A stretch of 64,000 nt of DNA from NCBI GenBank assembly GCA_039519185.1, contig CM076849.1, forward strand, positions 78,971,621-79,035,620. Direction: 5' to 3'. A program made the translations under genes and the position numbers. Positions 19,943-31,300 of the stretch are shown here, in pieces. Position 1 is the first letter of the stretch. Each line of letters begins with the position of its first letter. This DNA comes from Astragalus membranaceus. Lineage: Eukaryota > Streptophyta > Magnoliopsida > Fabales > Fabaceae. A model generated the notes under the pieces. It saw only the letters and a list, made by a program, of their open reading frames with translations, was not told where the DNA came from and searched no databases.

Positions 19943-21983
19943 TGTAACGCCCCAAAATAATTGTTTAATTATTTAATTAATTAATTAGGATTTATGTGTT
20001 AGAAAAATAATAAAATAAATATATATTATTATGTGTGTTATTTTGTGTGGGGGTTAGTATTAGTGAGAAGGGAGGTGTAAGGAGAAAAGGGGCTTGGGTA
20101 GTTGCATTAGACCAAGTCCATGATGAGTAAGTGAGTATATAAGGAGGGATTAGGTCTAGGGTTGTGCATACCTTAGAGATTAGCGAAATTTGGAGAACTA
20201 GGAGAGGAGAGGAGTGCGACGGCTAGGGAGGAAAAAGAAGAGAGAAGGCGTGACTTCCAAGCAAGAGAAAGAGAGAGAAGGAAGGCGCACAAGGAGAGAG
20301 AGCTCTAGGGCAAGGATTTTCGTGATCATCTAAGGCTAAGGTAAGGGTGGGGTTCTATCTATCTAATGGGTTATATGAATGTCTCTATGTGGGGTGGTAA
20401 ATGGAACCCTAGGTGATTAAGATTAGAGAACCTTAGTTTTAAGGATTGATTACGTTTGATGATGAATATATGTGCTTAAAAGTGTTTAAACATGAATTGA
20501 CGATGTCCAAGCATGATTGATGATGATTGTATGTGATTGGTGATGATTAAATGTGTTTTGACGGTGATTAAATGTGATTAATGGTGTTTAGACATGATTG
20601 GTGATGATTAACATGTTTGATGATGATTTGGATGTGATTGTTGGTGTTTGGTGTCGTGTGTTGTTGATTTTAAACAAAATTTCTGGTCGTAGAGCGCATA
20701 GGGCGCATTCTGCGTGTACTCTGGAAACAATTTAGTGGTCCGAAAATTATGTGGTTTACCTTTTTAGAAACTAGACTTAATGCTTGTTAATTGGGCACTA
20801 GTTTGGTTGCATTTGGAGTTGTATAGCTCGAGTTATAGGTGTCACAAGTTATGTTAAAATTCTGGAAACGATCTGAGTATAGGATCGGTTATACAGTAAC
20901 TGGGAACAATCTAGTAGTCCGAAAATTATGTGGTTTACCTTTTTAGAAACTATACTTAATGCTTGTTCATTTGGAGTTGTATAGCTCGAGTTATAGGTGT
21001 CACAAGTTATGTTAAAATTCTGGAAACAATTTGGATATGAGTTCGGTATTTCGTGAATAACGTTTTCGTTTGAACTCCGTTTTGAATGATTCTTGATTCA
21101 TTGAAAACTTCACTCATTTTGTTTCGGGTTAGGCTCAAGTCCCATGTCATTTGACTGAGTTTTGATAATTCTAGAGGTGACACAAGCTAGGTCTTGTTTG
21201 CTGTCACTGTTTTTGCCGTCACTGTAAACAATTTTGTTTTCGCAATATCTTTTGATCCGGGAATCCGATTTGGACGTTCTAAAATGTTTTGGAAACCTTA
21301 TTCAGAGGCCTAACTGAATATTCTATTTTTAAGGCAAAAAGTGACTGTTTCTGGTGTCGTTAATTTTTAAGCGTGTCTGTTGAATTAATGGTTAAGTGTC
21401 GGCTGCTTGTCCGTGGTTGTTGATAGCTGGGCGCCCGTGTGGCTGCCCGGTAGGTGCTGTCCTAGGTGTTGTCAATTAAAATGATGTTGAGTATGTCATT
21501 AAGCCAAATTGTTGTGATGTTGCAAATTGTGGTGATGTGGCCAAAGCACTATAAATTGTTAAGTTGTAATGGTTGACGACGATGTTGTTGTGATTTGGGG
21601 TCGTAGGCCTATGGCCAGTGTTGTGTGTATTGCGTCGTTGTCATGATTTTATGTCGTAGGCCTATGGCCAGTGTGGTGATTTATGTTGTTGTTGTGCCGA
21701 TATGCGATTGTGTTGACATGTTGTGCATACCCGTTGCGTCGCATGCATATCATGTGGATTAGGCTTCCGCCAGCGTTGTGGATTAGGCTTCGGCCAGCGT
21801 TGTGGATTAGGCTTCGGCCAGCGTTGTGATTTAGGCCTATGGCCAGCGTTGTGACTTGGTACCGCATGCATGTGCATTCCATACTGCATGATTGACTAGT
21901 GAAATTATGTGACTATTGTGACGAGATGAATGCGAGGACCTGACCGAATGCACATTGATTTTCATACGATTTATTAGATAGTG
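19943..21983 (+). repeat. Element A 3' LTR, first part
   Basis: Starts after the polypurine tract and matches the 5' LTR, except for an extra segment of about 140 bp around 20870-21005 that repeats GTCCGAAAATTATGTGG to GTTATGTTAAAATTCTGG in tandem. It ends at the TAGTG target of element C and resumes at 43318. Confidence 0.95.
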
Positions 21984-24900
21984 TGTTGCGCCCGAAAAAG
22001 TCCCCGAGGGAGAACCTTCCTCGTTCACAACTTTTCCTAAGACAATGAAGCCGCCACCAATATTTATTAAGGAAAATATTAGGAAAACCTTTTTTGGAAA
22101 GCGATTGGTCTTGCGAAACTAGAGAATAGGGTTCGGGGGTCGGTTACGCGCGGGGAAGGTGTTAGCACCCCACACGTCCTCTCTACTGAGAGGGAACCTT
22201 TAATTAAATGTGTGGTTTTAGTGTGTTGACTTGAAAACACTTAAATTTGCCTCTCTACGTCTTATTGAAAAACTCTTTATGAAAATCTTTATTTATTATG
22301 AAAAAAGGGGGAAAATGGGTTTTTAGAAAAAAACGCTTGACGGGACATGGCCCGCTCCTACGTATCTCTTGGTGCGATGGAGAATTCAAAGCTACGTAGT
22401 TCTTTTTTATCTTGAAAAAGGTTTTTGTCTTTTATCTTTTTAGTGAGTTTTCGAAATAGGACGAGTATTTAGTGAACGATTAAACTAACCAAGGTTATGG
22501 GTAATCACCACTAAGTACTCTTGAAAATGAGAGTCACTACCGCCAGTCAGACGAACAAAGGTTCCGATTGACTATTAGTAGCGACTCGTTTTTATTTGTT
22601 CTTTTGAAAGGGGTTTTCAAAAGAGATTGATTGGCACGAATGATCAAACTAACAAAGGTTATGAGTGATCATCGCTTGTTGTTCTTCGGGGAAGAAGACA
22701 TCGCCACCAATGGCTAGACGAACAAAGGTTCTGATTAACCACTAGCGACGATGGGTTGAAAATGATTTTAGAAAGGAAAAGGTTTGCGAAAGTGATTCTT
22801 TTTGTTAGGAAAATAACTCTTTTCTTTTTGTTATGCAAATGCTAAACTTTTTATGATTGCGCTTGACGAGAATGTGACTCGCTCCTACGTATCCCAAATG
22901 GGAATCAAAGCGACGTAGTTCTAACGAGCCTTAAGAATGAAAGTCTTTTTGCTTTGATGATTAAACTAACAATGGTTATGATGGACCGCCACTAATAACT
23001 TGTTTTTGATTCTTTGATACTTAGAAAAATGCTTTTTGAAATTGGACGCGTTCATGATAATCAAACCAACAAAGGTTGTGATGGATTATCGAAAATCCTT
23101 TTGAAATTGAGGCTTTCATGACAATCAAACCAACAAAGGTTGTGTTGGATTGCCACTAGTAACTGTTTTTGTGCCAGGTTGTTTTAGAAATGAAAACAAT
23201 GAATGCAAGAAAGAATTGGTGGATTCAAGCATAACACAATCAGTGGAATCAAATCATTAAGCAACAATATTTGAATTTGCAAACAACAATCAAGCCTAAA
23301 CTACACATAATAGATCACAACACATAGATAGGCAAGGAAGGAACTTGAATTGGGCATTAAGCAAAATACAAGAGTAGGCGAGATTGAACCTAAATGCACA
23401 TCTAGTGGAAGATGCTAGGCGAGAACCATACTCAAATATTTCTACAAAACGCAAGGGAATCTAAATGCACATCTAGTGGAAGATGCAATGTAAGGAATGG
23501 ACCTATCTAAGTATTGATGATATTCTATATGAGAGTAGACGATGACGCTGTAAGCTCAAGCAAAAGGGTTGCCTCAATCATGATCATTGGCCAGCATAAG
23601 CAAGCAAATTATTTAGCGACCAAAGTATCAAAGAACGTTGAATCACTTTGGTCAATCCTCACACTTAAGATTAAGTGCACAAGTGCACAAGTGTGAATCA
23701 CATTGCCAATCATCAACTTAAACAACTAAAGCTAAATAGAATCACATAGGGCAGTTTTGGCGCGGATCACAATACTTAAATAATGACAAATGTAAAGACA
23801 GAAATACCTCTAATGAAGGCGGATCCTACAACTTGAAGAAGGCAACCCCAACTAACTCTTAGCAAAAGGTCAGCTCCGACGGACCAACGGAACGAAGAGA
23901 GCACAAATAAAATATAGAAGAGTTTTTCTGAAAAGATGAGATCTGCGAAAATTGGTTTCTCTGATCTCGTGAAAAATGTGTGCTTTTCTCTGATTTCGTG
24001 AAAAATCTGTGTTCTTCTCTGATCTCGTGAAAATCTGTGTTTCTCTCTGATCTCGTGAAAATCTGTGTATCTTTCTCTGATCTCGTGAAAATCTGTGTGT
24101 GTTCGTGTGTGATCTTGTGAAATCCGTGTCTGTGAAAATGTGACTTGAGGCTGCCTATTTATAGGCTTAGGAACGCGTAGAAAATTGAAAAAATATTTAT
24201 TGCAAAGATGAATCGATTGTTTGATCAAGTGAAAATGTTGATGAATCGATTCTTATCATTTTAGATGACATAATAATCGATTATATACTTAGTTAAATGA
24301 TAGAAGAATCGATTCTTGGCCTTTACAAAATGCTCACAATCGATTTCATGCTTAGTTAAAAATAGGAGAAGAATCGATTTCATGGTAAGGCTAAAATATA
24401 GGAGCAATCGATTCTTTGCTTCTCAATTGATTAGATAATCGATTGTGTGCTTTAGGAAACATGTAAATGTGATAAGAATCGATTTCATGGCCTTTACAAA
24501 ATAGTGGGAATCGATTCTTGTCTTTTAGGAGATCCTGAAAATCGATTTTATGGTTTAACATTGGATTAAGAAATCAATTTCATGGCCTTTACCAAATAGT
24601 ATAAAACGATTCTTGGCCATTGGAACAGAATAGAAATCAATTCTTGCTTTCCACAAAAATGTTTTTAGGTCTTTGCCATGCATGCATAAAATATTTTCCA
24701 AAGCTTGCCATGCATGCATAACATATTTTTCAAAACCCTATTTTTGATGCACGATGCATGTTTTCAAAAAAATCCTCTCTCAGCTATTTAAACTGTCATA
24801 GACCTTAAGTGATAGGACCTTACAATCATCTCTCAACTATTTTCAATAAGCCTCATGCATGAGAATATTTTTAGAAATGTTGAAAAATATTTTCATGCAA

Positions 24901-25109
24901 AAATTATTTTTATAGACCCTTTTGTGAGAAATGGCCAAAATGCCCTTTTTGACCCTAAAAACCCTAATTTCCTAAAAAGTGCATTCTAACCCTAAAATTG
25001 ATTTCAAAAACTTTGGAGCGGTTTCTAGGACCCAAAATGCAATGCATAATTTATTTTTGTGTGGAAAATTAGGGTTTGGACCTAAGCCGGACAAAATTGG
25101 GGTATGACA
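21984..25109 (-). repeat. Element C 3' LTR (3,126 bp)
   Basis: Contains repeated words around (C/G)AAACTAACAAAGGTTATGA (22480-23160), two TACGTA motif blocks (22335-22402 and 22861-22921), six CTCTGATCTCGTGAAAATC units (23950-24120), a TATA box (TATTTATA at 24156-24163, read on the minus strand), and a cluster of AATCGATT words with GGCCTTTACAAAAT (24230-24610). Confidence 0.95.
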
Positions 25110-25122
25110 GCTGCCCCTCTTT
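25110..25122 (-). other. Element C polypurine tract
   Basis: Minus-strand AAAGAGGGGCAGC directly precedes the LTR start TGTCATACC. Confidence 0.8.
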
Positions 25123-25317
25123 AGTTGGATTTTACCAAGAAATATGAATTGCGCGAGACATATTTCGAAGGTAAAATAGAAATAAAGAATTCAGAAATTA
25201 TACCAATTTTGTCCATTTGGAGAAATCCGAATTTTCGTTCTTCTTTTTTTTTTTGGAAAGATAGACACTTTCGTGTTGATGCGAAAACAGTAAATGAACA
25301 ATGACGTGCAGACTGAA

Positions 25318-25545
25318 AGGTAAAATGGGCACTTGGGGTGCAAACAGAAACGGTAAAATGGGCACTTGGCGTGCAGACAGAAAAGTAAATGGGCACTTGG
25401 CGTGCAAACCGAAAAGTAAATGGGCACTTGGCGTGCAAACCGAAAAGTAAATGGGCACTTGGCGTGCAAACAGAAAAGTAAAATGGGCACTTGGCGTGCA
25501 GGAAGCGGTAAATGAGCACTTGGCGTGCAGAAAGCGGTAAATTGC
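25318..25545. repeat. Minisatellite in element C interior, unit about 32 bp
   Basis: About eight copies of GGGCACTTGGCGTGCAAAC or close variants, each followed by (C/A)GAAAAGTAAAT. They leave several overlapping open frames on the minus strand (HAKCPF/ARQVPI/TPSAH), which are repeat artefacts. Confidence 0.93.
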
Positions 25546-28036
25546 CCAGGCTGCCTAAAACCTGTAATCCTTAAACGAACTCTTTGATGAATCCGAGTTT
25601 GCTCCCAACTTGGGGGAACATTTTCTGGAATCTGGGGGCGAGGGCTAACACCGAAGTGCTCATCCTCTCTTTGTACCTGTAGCTGAAAATGAACAAAGGC
25701 ATGCAATGCAAATGCCATGATTGTTGTTTTCTTTTTTCTTATGATGAATGATGAGTTTCTTATTTCCTTTGTCTATGTCGGATGAATGCATGATCTTCTA
25801 CTGTTCCTATATGCTTGATGAATGCAATGATTTTCCTTTTCTTCTCTTGTCTGTACGCAATGCATGATTTTCTTTTTCTTTTGCTTATGTCTGATGAATG
25901 CATGATTTTCTCCTGTTCTTATATGTCTTTTTCTCTTTCTCTAGCTTCTCTTCTTTCTTTTTCTTTCTTTTCTTTTTGTTGCTCTCTTGGCTCTTCTCTT
26001 TTCTCTCTTTTGGCTTCTCTTTTTTCTCTCTTAAGAATCATGGGTATGCCAATGCAAAGCTTTGGTGTTTGATGACATGGAATGCTCATGTATTTTAATG
26101 GAATGACATGCAAAGGAAAACCCCCTTTTTTTCTTCTTTTTTTTTATGAAATGGGAATATTGCTGAAAAATGATGAATGACATGGGATGTTCTAGCTTTC
26201 TTTTCTTCTATGAGATGCCAGTATTGATGTGATGCAACTGTATTGCTTTGATGTTTGAATGCAATGATTCTTGTTCTTTTTTCTTTTATGGAAATGCTAA
26301 CGTTAATATGATGCATATACACTGCTTTAATGTTTGATGATTGAATGACAAAGGAATGCTTTGTGAAATGATGAATGACATGGAATGCTTTTGTGTTGCT
26401 TTTGTGGTTTCTTTTCTTTGTTTTCTTTTTGCTTTCTTTGCTTTTTCTGTGAAATATCTGATGCAAAATGTAATGCTCTAGTGATGAACGACATGCAATG
26501 ATTTTGTTCTTTTCTTTTTATGAAGTGCGAACATTAATATGATGCCAATGCAATGAAAAGATTTTCGCTTTTTTTGTGCAACTGACGTGGAACGTTTTTT
26601 TCTTTTGCTATGTGATGAATGCACAAAATGTGAAGATGCAAATGTAATGCTTTGATGCATATGCTATAATGCCTAGATGCATGAGGTAAACATTTTTGTG
26701 ATGATGAGATGCGAGACTTTGAATGCAAGGAATTGAGATGATTATTGCCCATTCTGTTGAAAAATTGAATTTGATTCAAACTCCGGTGTTCTCAAGGTTT
26801 TTATTTACAAACAACCTCACTTGTTTTCTCTTTCTTTCCATGATGACTGAATTTTAGATATCACGTAAACAACATGTGCTCTCTCTTTTGAAGCATTGTC
26901 TAGTAAGCATGCATAGGAGTGCAAATGTGAATGAATGAGTCAGTTAACTTGGAATTGGTTTAGGGCATGGACATTTATGGCAAGTGAAGGAATGACCGAC
27001 ATGGCTATTGCCGAAGCTTGTGAGGGATCAAGAGATACAAGATTGCCCCAATTCAGGTCTTTGACGAGTGAATAACTTGCCCCTGTCTAGTGGTGACAAC
27101 AACTAGGGGTGTAGAAGGTGATGAATTGGGAATGCTTCGGTTTTTGAAAAGGAAGGTGGATCAAAAGAGATTTTGTCTCGACCCATAAAGTTTGATGTTG
27201 CCCCAGTCATAACAAGGACAAAGCTGCCCCAATTAGAATGACAAGGCCTTGTTTAGGATAGTGAGTTGAGAGATTGTCCCGGTGAGGTTTTTATGGGAAT
27301 GAATGAGGTGAAGGAATGGGAATGCACTTGCCCCACTTTGGAATGACATTGACAACTGGAGTGACATGGGATGGGCATTGAACAGACTTTCCCAAGACTA
27401 GGGTGTGTGGGTGGTGAAGAGAATACCCCAACTTTTGGGTCTGAGTGGTATTCTCAGTGCAAAGCTTTGGTTGATGTCTTGACTTTTTGGTGCGAAAGAA
27501 TCCTTACCTGGTGACCACTAAACCTTGTTTTAATGCATCTTGAATGTGCTTTGGAGTGCAAGTCCCTCTTTTTTATTTTGTCAGCTTTCTTTTTTCTGAT
27601 CGTTTGTTTTTCTTTTGAGCAAACACATTGTACATAGATAAGCTTGTTCGTCCTAAGATTAGAATTTGAGTGAACAAAAGCAACCGGTCATTGATCGGAA
27701 TGGACTTTTCGGGATTGTGGTGTTTTGTGGAGGAAGGAGGGTTAGGCTTAATGAAGTGTTTGAGGCTAATGGGAGGATGAGTTTTGTTCGGCGTTGATTG
27801 ACGGTTAATGGTCTATGAGGAAGATGGTTATTGGGCTTGTTTGGGCTCTGTTAAAGCAAATTCGTGTCTCATGGTAGAATGACTAAGGGGTTTGATGTTG
27901 AGGCCAAAGGAAGTGTTTGAAGGTTTATGGAATCAGGTGTTGGAATGATGAAGTGTTTGAAGGTTTATTTAGACAAGGATCTCTTGTATTTTGTGGTAAC
28001 ATGTACCAGCTCACCACTTAAATTTCTTTTGTATTT
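25546..28036 (-). other. Element C interior, 3' half, non-coding
   Basis: Rich in ATGAATGCATGATTTTC-like and GATGAATGACATGGAATGC words, poly-T/CTTT tracts and GCCCCA words. No retroviral domain in any frame. Confidence 0.75.
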
Positions 28037-31030
28037 TGTAACACCCCGGTATTTCTTTAACAAAGAAATACCTAAATATACAATTTGGTATAAATCAGAG
28101 TATAAAAATTCCTGTTCAGATATACATCTTTACAAGAAACAGCGGAAACTAATAAATAAAATGATACAAGCTCGAGTCATACGACCGAATACAGATACCA
28201 CTACAGAAGAAGGACAACTATAATTGAATCAATCTTCAATCTTCTCCTCGAACCCGACATACCAACTGTGCCGCCTGCTGTCCTTATAACCTGTTCTCTG
28301 TAAAAACAACAAATATGGATTGGGTGAGACAACTTGTCTCAGTGAGTCCTACTGTGCCCCCTCACTGACACTCGGTTCAATTATTAAACCGTTACAACAA
28401 AACTGACATAACAATGTCTTAGTTATTAATCGAAATGCCGACCGTGCAACGACCACTAATCCCGGCAATTCGTGTTCTTAATTATTAATCGAAACGCCGA
28501 CCGTGCAACGACCACTAATCCCGGCGAATCGTGTGTTTAACTTAGCATAAACCGGCCGTGCAACGACCACTAAACCCGGTAACCCGTGAATTGACCACGC
28601 CAAAACACATTCAGGGCCTAGGGTGAGGGCTCATGACTTCCCTTCCTAGTATGCTACTTGTCGGGTCGTCACCCAACGCAATACATATGACAATATGCAT
28701 CAATTTCTCGAGAGTTAGATAATTTATATCTTTTCGATCACCAAATGGATCAATTACATAAGCTTATGATACTTATTCCATTTCATTCCATAGTCCATTT
28801 ATGAAGAGTTTTATTAACTTCCAGAATTATAATCAATTCCATGTCTTATATCCATATATAAGTTCAGCCCAACTATTACTCGGTGTGCTCACACGTAATC
28901 TAGGGTTTTCGTTCTCGACCAAATAGGTTTCAAGACTCTTTTCAAAAATATAGTTTGAACGGTTTGAAATCATGTTTTCAATAGGTTGGTAGCTTTAAAA
29001 TCGTTTGAGGAAGGGATTAGGAAGGGTTCGGGATTGAACGGAGCGTTGAAACGAGAAAAACGGAATTACGCATCAAAAGGGTCACAGTGGCGCGCGGCGC
29101 GCAACCCACGCGTGACTGGCGCGCGACTTGACAGAAGCGCAGCCCAGAATCACGCACGGCGCGCGACTCCCGCGTGAACGGCGCGCGGATGGACAGAACC
29201 ACCAGTCTGATGCTCAACTCGAAATTTTCTCACTTTCGTTCTCCGTTCGCTCTCGATTCGATTCCTAATTTCCGTTCCACCTGAAACTCAGAAAATTCCA
29301 AATATTCCAGATAGTTTACAAATCATTTTATTTCAACAATTTAATCACCACTTCATAAATTGTTCAACAATTCCATAAAAACCGTAAAACGTAATATTTC
29401 TCAAAAACGGTTTTCGGTTCAAAAATCTTTCGAAAACGGATAATGCCTTATGACTCAAAACCGATATATTTTCAAGACATGTAAAAATATCCCTATCCGT
29501 GAGTAGAACTCACCCGGTTGACGATCCCGCGAGAAATCACGCCGCAACACGGACGGCCGGATTGTAACCACTCGAACAATCCCCGTAGTCACGTACACGC
29601 TCCTAGTGCCTCCGCATATGGATTCGATGGGTCCCACATGCACCACCAGTAACTCGATCAAATTCTTGCTACTGAACACTCATCCGGTACTTGAATTGAC
29701 GACCCTCGAGACTTATGACGAATCGAACTCTTAATCCAACGAACCGTTATTTCCAGATTTATTTCTAATTTCCAGAATCAAAGAGCAGTTTTGAAACAGA
29801 GTTATCTCAGTCAATCCGTAACCAAAACTACTCAAATCAGTGCCCATTTTGAAGATAATTTTGTCTTCTTTCTGATGATCAAATTTTCACACGCATGCAT
29901 CCAGAGGTTTGGGAGATATCATCAAAACAAGATGACTGGTCCAGGATAGTGTTTGATTCTGAAACCGAAACTTGTGAACAGGATATCTCTCTCATTTCTC
30001 CATGATATCATACGATTCATGTGCCTAAGATGAAGAGCTTTTTGTCTAGTTTCCAGAGAAACAAAAATCGTGATCATAGGAGTTGTGTGCTGGAAGATAC
30101 AATTAAAACACTGGGAGTAGTGCATACGGGTTTTGCCCAGAAATTTGATTATCTTGAATCATCTACTCCATCACTAAGGACTACTAACCTCAGCCCCTAA
30201 AATCCCACCTTTGCTGCTTGTACTTCTACAACAGTTACTGAGACTCTACTTTCAAGCGCCCCATCCCACATGCAAGAGGGTTTTCAGCTCCCAAAGCACC
30301 ATCTTCCCAACATGCAACTCAAAGTTTCAGCAAAAAGGAGAGCAAGGTTCCAACTCAGATTTACAATTTATGAAGAGATGATTTCTTTGAACTAGGAGTT
30401 GTAATGGGTAAGGTTTCTGAATGAATGATTTCAGTTTGAGAAAGAGTTTAGAGGTAAGGTTCATGGTTGTCTTTCCACTCTCATTCTCCTCCTCTCTTCT
30501 TCGTGACCCCCTCCCTATCTCTCCACTCTCTTTCCTTTGATTTTCTGCTGTGTGTTTTTGAGTTGAGTGGAGAGTAAGTGTGTGAGTTAAAGGGGATCAG
30601 CTGAGGGTGTGAAAGTGAGGGTATATTCCTATTTTACCCTTTTTATCAAATTGTACCCTTTTGTTACTAATGCACCACCCAATGATACTAAGTTCCATAA
30701 TCAACTATGCAGAGTTCCACCCTTCTAATAATCAATTTAACCATGAAACATAATCCAATATGCTAAAATATTAGAATTAGGTAATTAACTTGATGTGGCT
30801 GAGTGGAATTCAGAACATAGGGTAGATATATGAAGGGTATGAAAATACGATTTTGCCCTTCAGCTTAAGTACTTAAATTAACCATGACTAAGCCATAATT
30901 AATTATAGAATAGGATTCATTTGCAATTTTCCTCGACTATTAATCCCCGAGACACGACCAATTATTCCCACAAATAATTACTCGGTCTTAGGCATCATAG
31001 TACGAGTCTTTAAAAACTAGGGATGTTACA
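28037..31030 (-). repeat. Element B 3' LTR (2,994 bp)
   Basis: Includes the three-fold repeat CCG(A/G)CCGTGCAACGACCACTAA (28438-28600) and a GC-rich patch with repeated GGCGCGCG words at 29087-29190. It differs from the other LTR by about a dozen substitutions and a 3-bp indel. Confidence 0.96.
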
Positions 31031-31049
31031 ATCACCCCAACTTTTAAAA

Positions 31050-31300
31050 ATTTTGTCCTCAAAATTAACAAGACGAACCTTAAGCAAAAAGATATTGATA
31101 TCGTGTCATCATGTCCTCTTCCAATTCTCAAGTAGCCCGTTCGGCTGAGAAGCCCTCCTAGACTATCTTGACAATTGGAATAGTCCTCGACCGCAATGTC
31201 TTCACACCACGCCCTAGGATAGGACTAGGAAAAGGTTGGAATGGTAAATCTGGTCGAAGATCGATCGTTTCAATGCTCAACGGCTGAAGTGGATCGGGAA
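31050..31300 (-). pseudogene. Decayed integrase C-terminal tail of element B
   Basis: Read on the minus strand just before the polypurine tract, the translation shows FPSPILGRGVKTLRSRTIPI, then a stop, then EELEEDMMTRYQYLF-like residues. This is the arrangement of the integrase C-terminus of Tekay/Del chromoviruses (an IL-D-R...LR-K-I-P-V-K...WE-E--M---YP-LF pattern). At least three stops interrupt it. The rest of the interior (31300-34249) keeps no recognisable domain. Confidence 0.6.

Noticed and set aside
23960..24120. CRISPR-like array of regularly spaced CTCTGATCTCGTGAAAATC units
   Set aside because: Units of about 31 bp stand in tandem without unique spacers in plant LTR DNA; this is a short tandem repeat.
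23776..24228. A 150-codon minus-strand frame, repeated at 41984-42436
   Set aside because: It lies in the LTR of element C over the TATA/R region and consists partly of CTCTGATCTCGTGAAAATC repeats; its presence in both LTRs only reflects LTR identity.
25121..25718. Overlapping minus-strand frames with HAKCPF-type repeats
   Set aside because: They are produced by a 32-bp minisatellite in the non-coding interior of element C.
28986..29217. Frames over GC-rich DNA in the element B LTR (also 35216-35447)
   Set aside because: These are GCGCGC-patch artefacts on both strands within LTRs; no domain and no start context.
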